Shown: positions 22,679-34,094 of the stretch, piece after piece | How the letters are laid out: each line of letters begins with the position of its first letter | How positions within the stretch are numbered: position 1 is the stretch's first letter | NCBI GenBank assembly: GCA_025266875.1 | Contig: JALLLT010000010.1 | Coordinates: 558,001 to 622,000, forward strand | Direction: 5' to 3' | Origin: Fennellomyces sp. T-0311 | Taxonomy: Eukaryota; Mucoromycota; Mucoromycetes; Mucorales; Lichtheimiaceae | DNA length: 64,000 nt | The notes under the pieces: model-generated | Told to the model about the DNA's origin: nothing | The model's input: the letters and a program-made list of their open reading frames with translations, nothing else | Databases searched by the model: none | Translations under genes and position numbers: made by a program

Positions 22679-24565
22679 TTATTCCACTTTCTTTCTGCGT
22701 CTGTATTTCTGGAGGCTCCGGGGGTCTGAAATGGTGTTTAGGAATGGGTTTCCGTTGTCTAGCCAAGGGGATACATGTGCTATTGACCCATCCTCAGTGC
22801 TAACGTATGAAGATGTCCTGGAATCGAAGTATTCATCGTCACTATTGTCGCGTCCTCCAGCTCCATCGCTGACCTTGTCATCTTCATGCTCTGGCGTTTT
22901 CTTAACTTCTCCTACTGCTATATCTTCCCAGTTCGTCTCAGAGAACACCTCACTATGCAGTGATGTGGGTGACGCGCTGGAAGGTGGGCTTCGTCCATCG
23001 TCCATGCATTCATCATCCTCCTCAGGCGCTTGAGGACTGGGTAGACTTTCACACGCTTGCGTCATCCTCATTTGCTGTATACGCACTTTAAATGAGCTCT
23101 GCCGCATATCCTCTAGGAACTGTAGAACTTTGGCAGCTGTAGGTCGGTCGGCTGGATTGTTGTAAAAGCCGCGTTCCAGTATTGGACGGAAGGCATGAAA
23201 GGCTGGGGGTATCTCGTTAGGCTGGAAAGAAACTGATCCGTACTTCCTGCTCCGTTGCAGTACGTTTTTCTGGACCTCTGCGTTTCGCATAGGGCTCATG
23301 ATCAATTCTACAATAATCAGCATGCCCATAAATATATCTGATTCGAGCCAGAATTCACGTTCGCCAATCATCTCTGTGATACAAACATTAGTCTTTATGC
23401 ATGCATCTCATCGATGATTTCAGGCGTACCTGGTGCCGCTACATCCTCTGTCCAGTAGACCCCTTCCGGTGCTTGGTCCAAGTCAATTTTGGTTTTGCCA
23501 TTCATCCGTATGCATGACCTTATCAAGGCTGGTGAGCTTAACATACTGGCAATAACAAACAAATTACCCAAAGTCTGTGAGCACAGCAGACCCTGCATTG
23601 TCCACCTATATGAATCATGCAGAAGGACATGTTAGCATATGTATACTGTTATGCTGAGATGATCTTCTATACCAGCACGTTTTCACTCTTGATATCTACA
23701 ATGCCGATCCCCAGATCATGTGCGTCGGTTATCGCCGAGAACAGATTGATGCCTATTTGCACCACTTCGAGAGGATGCATCGAGCCGCCTGATACAGTGT
23801 CAGCGAGATGCATCTGGTGCCAATAATAGTGTGTGTCTCACCTTTGTTGTCGACATACTCCATCAAGTCGCCATGCTTATAATACCGCTGCACGGCAAAG
23901 TGCTCTAGTGCTTGCGGATCTCGAGTAGTTTTCCTCTTGTTTGCAACTATTTCAGAGCATTTGCAGGTCATCACGCCGATGTACTGATTGATTGACCTGC
24001 AAACAGAAAGTGAGGCTGCAAACTCGAGTTCGCGTGCAAGTCGCCGTTCGAACGGTTTTCGCGCTTGATTGCTTCGTCGTGTTTTACATGCCACAAGGAC
24101 GTTGCCGTATTTTGCAGTGATCACTCGGCCCATCCGGCCTTCTCCCAAGAGCTTGTCCTCCAGGATCAGCAATTCGTGTGGTAAAATCTTTAACGGAAAT
24201 GGAAAGGTCGTAGTAGGAACAACTGGGGGCTTTTTAGCGGCAGGAGTCCGTTCGGTATCGCTCTTTGCTCTTTTACTTGCCGTCGCGGGCTCCTCCTCTT
24301 GGTCGCGTGCTCTTTTGACAGGCTCGCGTCTTTTTGACTGTACCGGTGTCTCCCTCCTCGGTACCTGAGCTTTTCGACCCACTGTTGTCTTTTTGGCCGG
24401 CGTCGTGGGCTTGCGCTTATTACTGTTTTCGGATTGAGTGGATTTCCACAATTCCATGCGTCTGTGTTGTGCTCGCGTCAATCGGTGCGAACTGGTGCCT
24501 GCTATTTCGCAGTCGTAAATGTACTGCTGGTATAAGGCGATTTCATGATCGCTCAAATCGTCCAT
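22679..24565 (-). CDS. divergent protein kinase with a basic N-terminus and non-HRD catalytic loop
   Basis: Exon 1 (24565-23842) encodes about 115 basic, Lys/Arg/Thr-rich residues, probably a nuclear signal, then the kinase N-lobe: LGEGRMGRV as the Gly loop and VACK as the beta-3 lysine. Exon 2 from 23788 holds DLGIGIVDIKSENVLV, where the usual His-Arg of HRD are Ile-Val but Asp, Lys and Asn are kept. Later exons carry LTDFG (DFG), VAAPEM (APE), SDIFMGM and NPADRPTAAKVLQFL. About 130 Ser/Asp/Glu-rich residues follow. All catalytic residues except the HRD His and Arg are present, so activity is plausible. Substrates are unknown. It shares a 75-bp promoter gap with the PXA gene. Confidence 0.82.
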
Positions 24566-24640
24566 GAAAAAAGCAAGTTTGTGGAAAAAAAGACAAGGTT
24601 AAAGGCGGTCCTTAAACGAGTATAAGTTACACACTTCCTT
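24566..24640. promoter_or_regulatory. 75-bp bidirectional promoter gap
   Basis: Only 75 bp separate the start codons of the kinase (-) and PXA protein (+) genes. The sequence contains A-rich and ttaaagg strings but no certain TATA box. Both 5' UTRs and core promoters must fit or overlap here, or lie inside the coding regions. Confidence 0.55.
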
Positions 24641-26467
24641 ATGATTCAACCCACACCGCCCACAACAGACGCTCTCAGGTCTTTCCACCTTCGCGTACTG
24701 TTTCCCCACATTTTATCACTTCCAAAAAACGATCCCAAACGTATTCATGCTCCACCTCCCATTACTCGGTCAGCTGCCATTGATTCCGAACTCTACACCT
24801 ACATTGCGCTTTTAGTCCGCGATTTCATACATCCTTGGTATCGAGTCGTCACCAGCGACCAAGATTTCTGCGCAGAAATCGTGCGCATCTTGACGTTGGT
24901 TTTTCAACAGCTTGAAGATCGCTTTTGCAACCAAGTAATAAAAAAGAAAGATCCAGTTGAAAAGCAGCCCCAAACCTTTCATACCAATATAGGTAGACTG
25001 GACAGAACTGATCCTGATCAGTGCAGCCAACCTCCTATGTATCCACTACCATGACTACCGCCAGGCCAAAGCACGGCTTCATATGAGTCATGCTGGTAGC
25101 ACTGTCTCTTTGGAAACACTATTCCATGGCACCCAGCCTCACTTTGCGCTGCAACAAGAACGGTCCCCACAGCAACAAGCCGAATATCTGCGAGCACTGA
25201 CAGATGAAATTCTCAAGGTGCTGCTCGACCCTGCAGACTACAACAGCGATTGCGTTCGTCACGTTGTTCGTGAACTATTCGCTAATTTGGTCCTCGCTAA
25301 TATTATTGAGGGATTGGCTGATCCATATATTATTCACCTGATCATTTGCAAAGTAAGCAAATGTGAAACAGAAAAACGTTTATACTTTCGATTGCTTACA
25401 GAGGCGTATATATATAGTTGCTTGATTCGTATACCCCTATTGTCGAAGAACTCGAAGCATCCAACACGTTCACCGTCGCCCCAGAACCGCCACAGCCAGA
25501 ACCACCACAGCCACCTCAGCCGAATAAGAAGCCCTTGAAAAAGCAGTTAGAAGAGGCACAGACAACAGAATTGACTGCATCACCACCAAAATCAACCAAA
25601 TCAGATCCAAAAAAGGAAAGCTTACCAAGTCATATGCAGCGTCTGCAAGAGAAACGACGACAAGAAGGTGATGACTTGATTGACGTCGGACGCGAAGAAC
25701 TGGATGCCGCGCAGAAGCATGAACGTCAACGCTTTTCGTTTGTTTATATTTCGCTCCAAGTGATGTTAGCACCAATTCGTGCCCTATGGCTTTACCTAGT
25801 GGCGGCTCTGACCCATTCCCAAGAGCGATACCAACAAGTGGCACAACATAGGAAACGGACTCGCCATGTTCGACTTTTAGAACCATGGATGCATTTTGTA
25901 CGCGTGGCATTTTTAGTCGATGATAGACCGGTATTGCAGTGGATGTGGTATATGGTAGGAATGTTTTTATGGCCGTTGGTGAGGGTATTAGGTGGCGGTC
26001 TACTAGTGGATAAGTAAGTGTATTATACACTGCTTCGCCCCCAAAAAACTTACATTGCAATCCAGGTTCTTGGAGCAGACAATCTTGCATATTCTTAGCG
26101 AAGATAATCTGGTGTATTACTTGCAACTTGGCCGCCATTTGTTATGGCCAAATGGCACATTCCTGCGCAAAGGCGATCCAGTTACCGATGAGGAAAAGGA
26201 ACAGTTGCGGATAAGAGCGGAGAGATTGCTGACAGTGTCATTTCCAGGTAAAAAGCAAGGGCACATTCTGTTACATTAGATACGCTAATACAAAGGGTAG
26301 AAACACTGGGAAAACTTTTGTTTGAAGCTGAAAATGTGGATCAGTTACAAATTCATATTCACAATGCACTCGAGCCACTGCAAAATCAATACATTAACCG
26401 GCATTTCATGTTTTTGTTGGTGGATCTTGTTGCCTCAAAGATTCTACCCGAACTTGTCGATGAGTAA
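24641..26467 (+). CDS. PXA plus nexin-C domain sorting protein
   Basis: Five exons: 24641-24934, 24993-25352, 25418-26013, 26066-26247 and 26280-26467, 540 codons in frame. Residues about 45-220 match the PX-associated (PXA) domain (ELYTYIALLVRDFIHPWYR, ELFANLVLANIIEGLADP). A Pro/Gln/Lys-rich linker follows. The C-terminal third fits the sorting-nexin C-terminal (nexin-C) domain, ending VDLVASKILPEL. There is no PX or RGS domain between them, unlike Mdm1/SNX13/SNX19 but like fission-yeast Pxa1. The likely role is endosome, vacuole or ER-contact membrane traffic. Confidence 0.85.
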
Positions 26468-26744
26468 CGTAGTAAATATTATGTATCATATATATATTCC
26501 CTCGTACTACTTTTATTAATTAACGTTTTTTGCCTCATCATACTGTCGGTGGTAACCTTGGATTGTAATGGCTATATGTACTTGAAACCAGCGATTATGC
26601 AAGCGTAATATATAGTACACAAATCGAACAGGTAAAAAATGCCATTAGATCTTTCAAGTACATATATAAGCCTAAATAATCTGTATTATATGATATCAAG
26701 TATGGCTTGTTGCTGAATCCAGCATTTTTCTCTGGGATACTCGC

Positions 26745-27760
26745 CTTTCTATTTCTGGTAATGCGCCGCCTATATGAAAAGCATAAAAAGCCCACTAAAG
26801 TGACCCTCTTTTTCGTCAAAACACCATGACAGCTCTGGAATCACTTCGCCATCAGTGTCTCAAGGAACTGAAAGTCCAGCCACTTCAAGACTTGTGGAAA
26901 GGTGCCAAGGACTCATTCGATTCGCATCACTACCTTGACGCCGTCCAAGATCTGACTGCTGCGGTCGATGAGATCGAGCAAAACGTGCTGGCTGTCACTT
27001 TGCTAAAGCGTGCCGTAGCCTACAGCTGCCAGGGCAATTTCGAAGCTGGTATCAAGGACGCATACAAGGTTATGAAACTGGCGCCGAGTCTCTTTGAAGG
27101 CTATTTCTGTGCTGGAAGCCTGCTGCACCTCACAGGTGACTACAGGAATGCCCAGGCTGTCTACACAGAAGGCATTAGCGCTGTCTCTGGCCAGTGCTCA
27201 GAGTATGAGCAGCTCATTCGAGCCAAACGAGCCGTCGAGGACCATATTCGTGAAGCAAACACCGCCCTTTTCAAGAAGCTTCCGTATGAACTGCTGGCCC
27301 ATATCTTTGGTGACCTGCTCTCTTTCAACGATCAACTCCATTGTATGTTTACCTGTCATGCATGGCAAGACTTTTTTTTAGAGGACCTCCCACGAGTGTC
27401 GCACCGGATTGTTCTGGGCAATATGCCAAAAAGTTTCATGGATCGACTCGCCCAGATCGTGAATACAAATCACCGAGAGGATCTTCCAATAAGAGGCCAT
27501 CAAACATACCAAGTGTCAATACTACCTGAAACCCGTAATTCAATATTAGAACATGCACTGTATCTTTTGTCACAAGATAGCTGGCGTGGTCGCATCCGTT
27601 ACCTAGGTAAACTTTTAAGCTCGGATTAGAAAAAGATAAAGACTGACAGAAGGATCCATAGACATATACGCTGGGTTACATTTTGTTCCAGAAGCAACGC
27701 CTATGCTTGACAGATTATTGAAACAAAACAGTGAAACTTTAAAACGATTGACTAGGTGCA
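26745..27760 (+). repeat. recently homogenised 5' block shared with the F-box gene at about 910-1925
   Basis: From about 75 bp before the ATG to about codon 310 the two loci are nearly identical: by eye about 20 substitutions in roughly 930 bp plus the 2-bp deletion. Similarity falls abruptly after the block encoding LKRLTRCN. The edges mark a duplication or conversion tract. Confidence 0.75.
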
Positions 27761-29532
27761 ACGTCATGGACCCCCGTACTGCTGTGAATATGCTGGATGT
27801 ATGCCCAACGTTGTCACATTTGGTGGTTGCCAGAGATCATTCCTTGCTCATAAATGAAACTCCGTCCATTACCACGCATCATGGAGCGGTAGTTACAGGC
27901 GCTAGCCACCCGTCAGATCGAATATCCACGATGAACTACAGGCAACCAGGGACACCCAGTGGAAGGATCAGTTCATTGACGAATCCGAATCGGCTGGAGG
28001 AACAACGAAGGGCTGTTATAGAACAACAAAGGATACATAGCTTGCATTATATGGCTATGATGGACCGGAATAGGAATCTATTGGAGCACCAAAGGCTTAT
28101 GGCACAGCAACAAAGTGGTCTATATCATCAGGGAACGTTAAACAATTTACCGCAAGCCTATTATACGGCGCTGAAACAGCTGGACCTACAAATGGATTAC
28201 TTTCTTAATTGGAATTTCTGTGAACGGCTACCAAACTTGCGGCATATTTCCATCAGAAACCCGCTTGGTAACTCAGACCATTTACGATCCATCGCACAAA
28301 ATGTCGGTATCTTTTGTTTGAAGTTGAAAACGTTTCGGTACGGGGCCAGCCGGGAGAATATGTTCTGCAACGAAAATGGTGTCATGTCAATCGTGGAAGA
28401 TGCACAAGAAGAACAAGAAGAGGGTATTCGAGAGATTGTCGTGCGAGTTCCGCCTCGTAACCGCCAGGTCAATATGACCAATGCGATGATCGTATCCAGC
28501 TTGCTCTTGGAAAGGAAGAAATGCAGTTTGCTGACAGTGTTGGTTTTACAAATGGAGATGCTTGGAGCGACTGAGCTTCAAACTCTGACAAACCTGCACT
28601 TACCGGGTCTCAAAGATTTCCAATTGCACCAATATTACTGTGGAGAGTCCCACAAAATCCGACCAGAACATTTTGCGCCCATTTCAAGAAACTTTCCCGC
28701 ATTGGAGAATATTGTCCTGAACAATGTGCAGTCAACTAATGACGCAATATTTGAGCTAAGTAAAGCTCGGCAACTACGGCGCGCTCACCTGCGAGTTATT
28801 GATGTACCTGATCTGGGCGCCGGCTTTGTTCCCCAAACAAATGCTCCGTTGAACCAAACACGTCCCCGCCGCGCCCCTGTGACTCAATATACCGGAACAC
28901 AACCTGCAGAGGCTCGTCATATCAGTGCTCTTCAAATGACTGCAGGTGCTGACCTCTTGACATATCCACCTGCTCATAGTGCATATCTGGCGCGTTATTA
29001 CGATACAAGTTTGAAGGTTTACACAAAATTCATCAACAACTTCACCATGCTTACGGAGGTTTCCCTTTATGGGCCTACAGTTCAGGATGCCGACCTTTAT
29101 TCTTTGATGGCGAACAATCGTAATCTGTCTACGGTGAACCTCATTTACTGCAAATCACTTACAAGTAACGGTATTATCTCAGCTTTCAATTATGTCGGAA
29201 GCGGCACTTCGCCAAATATCCATCAAATCACTTTGGCGTGTATGTGGAGAGCCACAGAAGCAGCTGTATTGGCGCTGGTGTCGAGTTTAGCGAGGATACC
29301 AAGCTTGAGAAAGTTGATAATGATAGAGCTTCAGAATCAAGGGAGTGAAAGCGGTATCACGACCAGTCTAAAGTACGACCCATCTCGCAAAGTAACCCTG
29401 GAGGTTTATTGTCTAGACACCTTAATAAACCCTGAGGGTATCTTGCACGTATGTCTACCAGGTCAACAGACAGTAGTGACACGATCAGTACCCAGTGTAT
29501 CTATTGTAAAGCACATTGCCGACTTTCTTTAG
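26826..29532 (+). pseudogene. second TPR/F-box/LRR gene, broken mid-way
   Basis: The frame from ATG 26826 runs 267 codons (TPR and F-box) and stops at TAG 27627-27629 where the intact copy has TGG (Trp). Eleven bases later a 2-bp deletion (aaaag in place of aaaaaag) shifts the frame. An open 609-codon LRR half then runs from 27703 to 29532 with no further break. The LRR half is only about two-thirds identical to copy 1 but has stayed open, so the breaks look recent. It could be a dead gene, or it could still yield a 267-residue TPR/F-box protein without a substrate-binding part. Confidence 0.85.
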
Positions 29533-29646
29533 TCTCATATCCTGTAGCGTACAAAAAATAAAACTTAGTATCAATAATGAATTCTTCTATGGAAATAGTG
29601 TTTTTTGCATACATATTCAAATGCAAATGGTAAAAATAATTATGTA

Positions 29647-30818
29647 CAGTGGAACCCCGCTTTTTGCACCCCCGCTTTTTGCACACCCCCGCTTTTTGCA
29701 CCAAATTCTGGCAAATCCAGCTCAACACTTAAGAGAAATGCACACCCCGCTTTTTGCACAATGCACTCCAAAATTTGGGTTGTGCATTTTTCAGCTTACC
29801 TTAATTATATAGATCCGACGACAGATATAGTGAGATTCGAACCGGCGTCTGTAATTTCATCTAAGGAGGTCAGTGCTGATTGGTTAGTGCGACTCTTTTG
29901 CTTCGTGCTCCAATCCATTCAAGAAGCTGAGTAGGGCTTTAGCCTTTTCAGCGTTTTGTCGATATGTTACTCCGGAATAGGAGAAACAACATCATCCTGT
30001 TGCTGAGATTCATCACTTGCTTCTGTAGATACAGCTACAAGCTCCTCTTTAAGTAGTGTGCTGACAATTTCATCATTGGAAAGCACTTTATGACATACGC
30101 CTGCTTCCTCAGCTGGGTTCGCATCGAAGTTTTTGGCTTATCCAGAATTTTCTCGGTATGTATGATCTAAATGATCAAGGATCTGATTTAATGCCACTTC
30201 TTCTGCTTCATCTAACCCGGTGTCAGCGATCTCACCCTCTTCGCCTAACACCTTCGCTTTTCTAAAGCAATTGGTAACTGTGGCCGGCGGCATTTTGCCT
30301 TAAGCAATCTGTGCCCACTTCAAGTCAGTAAGAGCATCAGCACGAAACGTAGTTCCATCATTTACTGGAAGAACCCTCTTTAGGCAGAACTTGATTTTCT
30401 CACATGCATGTTCCTATTGCTGTTCCTATTTACGTGATTCCACAATGGATCTGTTAAACCCCTCAACGACTAACAGTACTTCTGTCAGGTACGTCTGTGT
30501 ATTCTATCACAGTTTTGCCTCATTTATCAATTTCTGGATGGTGATTTCTCTGTCGGATTCCTTCATCTCAAAGTAGTGATTGACCATCGTCTCTTTATGC
30601 TTTGGATCGATTCTGGTTTTGGGTGGCATTTTTGATAGAAGATTAAGCAAAAGGACTAAGGCTTATAATGTTATTAGCTATCTACTGATTCTTATTGGCT
30701 GATATAGGCTAATGGCTATTATATTTCCCGTTGTGTAACAACCTCGCTTTTTGCACACCCCCGCTTTTTGCACAGCTTTCTCTAAAAATCCGCCTGTGCA
30801 AAAAGCGGGGGTCCACTG
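29647..30818 (-). mobile_element. internally deleted pogo/Tigger-like DNA transposon
   Basis: A 1,172-bp element with inverted ends: left cagtggaaccccgctttttgc, right the reverse complement of cagtggacccccgctttttgc. It is flanked by TA duplications (29645-29646 and 30819-30820). Inside, on the minus strand, an N-terminal start MPPKTRIDPKHKETMV near 30629 is followed by broken HTH-like sequence. The C-terminal part (about 30330-29810) has WAQIA, PPATVTNCFRKAK and an acidic tail, as in DDE_1/pogo transposases. The DDE core is missing and there are stops, so it cannot move by itself. The TIR type, TA target and NCFRKA motif together support the family. Confidence 0.8.
29649..29763 (+). repeat. 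four copies of CCCGCTTTTTGCAC in the transposon left end
   Basis: The terminal motif CCCGCTTTTTGCAC occurs four times (three spaced 15-17 bp, one about 60 bp further in). The right end carries two direct copies and one inverted copy, so it can fold into a hairpin. These may be repeated transposase-binding sites or sites multiplied by replication slippage. Confidence 0.6.
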
Positions 30819-30820
30819 TA

Positions 30821-32130
30821 AGAGGAGAGATGAAATGTGAGGACGTTAATGGCGCAGAACTACTAATTAAGCCCGCCCTGTTGACAAGTTGCGATCGTTG
30901 TTCACTGCGATCCGCAATTCTTGATAACCTCTACGTAACTAATGACTAAAAGATCAACGCTTTCAACCGATTACGTAGCTCTATTATTTGTCACTTTCAA
31001 TCCATGTGTGAAGTCGCATATATGTCGCTCCGTTAGTTTCAAACGGCTTATTTATCTTATCAGCAACAGAATATACAATGACGGCACATTCTGCGCATCG
31101 GCGATCTCATCCATGATCTGGCGTGAAAGCTAGGGGCGAATTTTCCGTTGTGATACTTTACATCTTTCTAAATTTTTCTGAGCAGAAGTTTCAATACAAT
31201 TGAAAGACTTTTAATACATCTCCTTGACGATTGCTTTTGAAGATTTGGGTCTTTTCTGACGACTTTTTCCGAATACGGGACTCTGCTTTATAATCGAGTT
31301 GCGAGCGTAGAGCTATACAGTCGTATGTCAACGACTATTAGATCTGTAGTAATCAAAGAGAGCCAACGAAATGCAGCAAAATAAATTGGATGTTCTATTT
31401 ACAAAGACTTGCAACTCGAATTTAAGGTAGACTACTAGCTCAATTTTGCTGTGATCACTTAGCAACTGATATTACACTGATAGAATATCACGCGCAAGCG
31501 CACGGTAATGTTCTGCTACAATATTCGACTTTTTAGAATACGTTAATTCACCTACTAACAGGCAACTTGCGGAAGTTCAAACATTATGGCCCGTGAGTTC
31601 AGTATTCAGTTTCCAAGGAGCTGGTTCATCACGTGCGGGTATGATGTAGCCGATCCTGGAGCAGCTGGACGAACTGATCGCGAAAAAGCATGATCGCAAC
31701 CATCAATAGCCGGCTTCTAATCCCTCCTTTTATCAACCATTGCAAAAAAAAAACTAGGCATTAACACTATAACAGCATAATGAAATATTTCTTGATAGCA
31801 CCTCATCTAATAAATATAAGATTGCATTAAGTGTGCAATCGCTTGAGCCTTTGGGTTTGAGCACAAGTGACAAATTAACTTACATATCCGCGAATGACAA
31901 TGGTATCCGTGGCTAGTGGTAAGAGCTATTGACCTATAAAACGGCTCTAAAGTATGATATTATAAAAGAAACGACAATCTTTTTGAAAGCAATGCAATGC
32001 GGCAAACGGATCAAATTGCTAATATGAAAAGACACAGCCAATTTAGCAGCCTGTGTCACTCGGAGAAACTGAAAAAGAAAAGCCTTCTTGTTCCTGGCAG
32101 TTGCGCCTTCCTCTTCTAACGTAAAAAGAC
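30821..32130. other. gene-poor stretch before the ferric-reductase-like gene
   Basis: About 1.3 kb with only short chance frames and decayed coding-like scraps (for example 30826-30949). The last 100 bp before ATG 32131 would contain the promoter of the reductase gene; no clear element was seen. Confidence 0.35.
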
Positions 32131-34001
32131 ATGCTCAGCAAGCGATCACTCACATGGGGCGCCATTGCTGCCTTCATAATCATAATGGTGCTTCAGACAA
32201 GTTCGTATCTAAGGATTGCACTTACGATCAAAGACGCCCCACTTGTTCCTGGTGATCCGAAACCGAAAGCACCAGATGACAATACTGTGCATGCAACAAG
32301 CTACAAACGCGATTACACAACAGTATGGAGCTACACGGCATCACTTGTCATTGTATACGCTTTGCTTTCCATGATCTCGCGATGGTGTCAGCGACGGCGA
32401 CGGAATGTGTTGACGGATCGAAGTGTGTATTGTCGAATCCGACAGCTTCTCGATTACGAATTCCAAGTACTAGACTCGACCTTGACTTTCGGAAATACGT
32501 TGCGAGTTTCTGGGCTTTTGCTTTTGAACGGCATTTTTATCGTACGACAGCGCGTGCTACATCAGGAAGAAGACACCGGGCGAGACCTTTTTCATCAGGA
32601 ATACGCAAACAGAGCAGCTCAACTCGCGCTTGTCAACCTCTCGGCAGCCGTTGCATTGTCTGTTCGACGCGCTCACAGCGCTCAATTCGGAATTGACGAA
32701 ACGCTCGCTTGGCATGCTTGGTTTGCAAAGCTGGGTGGTCTATGCGCCTTGTACCACGCTTGCTTCCAGTTTGCCCGAAAATACTTCCGCAAGTATCATG
32801 ACGTTGTGGCTGTGCTGTTTTCCAATACACGCTATACAACCGGCACGTTCATGATGGTGGCCATGTTTCTGCTGGTGGTAGGGTCGCATCCGCTGGTGCG
32901 CACCTTATCCTATCGTCTGTTTCGTGCAACACACGTGGCTTCGTTTCTGGTGATAGCAATGGCCGGTGGATTCCACCACTGGACATTTGTAGTGTTCTAT
33001 GCGTCGGTTGCTTGCGTGTGGCTCGTGGATCAGTTCAAACTATCATGGCCTGCACGTCTTGTTTCAGCGAAAGCATTGCCCGGAAACATAGTCAAACTTC
33101 AATTGGAACCATCGTTCCCTGTCAAAGCAGCCGACTTTATGCCCGGTCAGTTTGCCTTTGTGTCGTTCTCAAACGGATGGTTTTCCACCAAGCTGCGTTC
33201 CCACCCATTCTCCATCAGCCGATATGATCAGGGTAAGTTATAGGAGCAGTGCAGATGCATCTGGGGCACTGACAAGAGCGCGGTAGAGGTTGCGAGTGGC
33301 TTCCCAAGCAGCAGCGACAATGCACTACTTGTTGAAAAGGGCGGCAAAGCTATCTTTACCTTTTATATTAGAGCAAATGGACGCCACACTGCTTCGATCT
33401 ACCAGATTGCCCAATCCAGCGACCATACATGTCTGCGACATATGCGCCTAAGTAAGCCTCTCGGAAAGCCTTCTATCGATGTTGCTGGTCGCGGTTACGG
33501 AGACTTTGAGGTTGTGGTTCTGATCGCGGAAGGCATCGGTATCACGCCATGGTTATCGGTACTGCAGCAGCTGAGCCAAAGAGAACATCATGTTTTGACG
33601 CGTCATGTGACCCTGATTTGGAGTGTACGATCGGCAGGTAAGCAAAGACACATGTTGCAGTGTGTTATATTGAAGCGAAAGTAGATATCCTGGAAGCACT
33701 CTTAGCAGAGTTCCAAGATCACTTGACAGATATCAATTGCACCATCAAGGTTCACTTGACGCGTGACAGCTCGTCGGATCTGGAGAATGCTGTGCCGTCC
33801 ATCAATGGCATGCAGCTATCCAAAGGTCGTCCTGACCACGTTACCCTACTGCACGAGATTCACAGTAAATACCCCACAACGGACGTCGCCCTAGGCATCT
33901 GTGCGCACGACGAAACGGTACAGAAATGCGGCAATGCTGCACGCGGCTTCAGCAACAAGCAGTCGATATGGGCAGTGCGGTGCGAACGGTTCGAGTTCTG
34001 A
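32131..34001 (+). CDS. ferric-reductase/NADPH-oxidase-like flavocytochrome
   Basis: Three exons (32131-33232, 33287-33637, 33685-34001), 590 codons in frame. An N-terminal membrane anchor is followed by a ferric-reductase transmembrane domain with two His pairs for two b-hemes: His in LAWHAWF and 13 residues later ALYHACF, and His in RATHVAS and 13 residues later GFHHW. The FAD motif HPFSIS and the NADPH-site region IAEGIGITPWLSVL follow, and the protein ends in the usual aromatic RFEF. It would move electrons from cytosolic NADPH across the plasma or vacuolar membrane to Fe(III)/Cu(II) or oxygen. Metal reductase is more likely than superoxide generator because no NOX-specific extension is seen. 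It is convergent with the Skt5-like gene. Confidence 0.88.
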
Positions 34002-34094
34002 AGATAAACAGTCGTTGTATTGCTACCAAATTGTACATAATTTTCAAGGAACTATATATACACACTCTTTTACATGTAGAAAGAAAGATGCACA

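Noticed and set aside
25470..26138. 222-codon minus-strand open frame
   Set aside because: It is antisense to exon 3 of the PXA/nexin-C gene, which has clear domain matches.
29828..29850. tRNA B-box-like string (reverse complement of gattcgaaccggc)
   Set aside because: The flanking bases do not form a T-arm stem, and no acceptor, D-arm or anticodon arm can be drawn. It lies inside the transposase remnant.
30870..30960. possible further echo of the TTLL12 last exon (gatccgcaattcttgataacctc)
   Set aside because: The resemblance spans only about 25 bases, with no matching intron end or 3' flank, so it may be chance.
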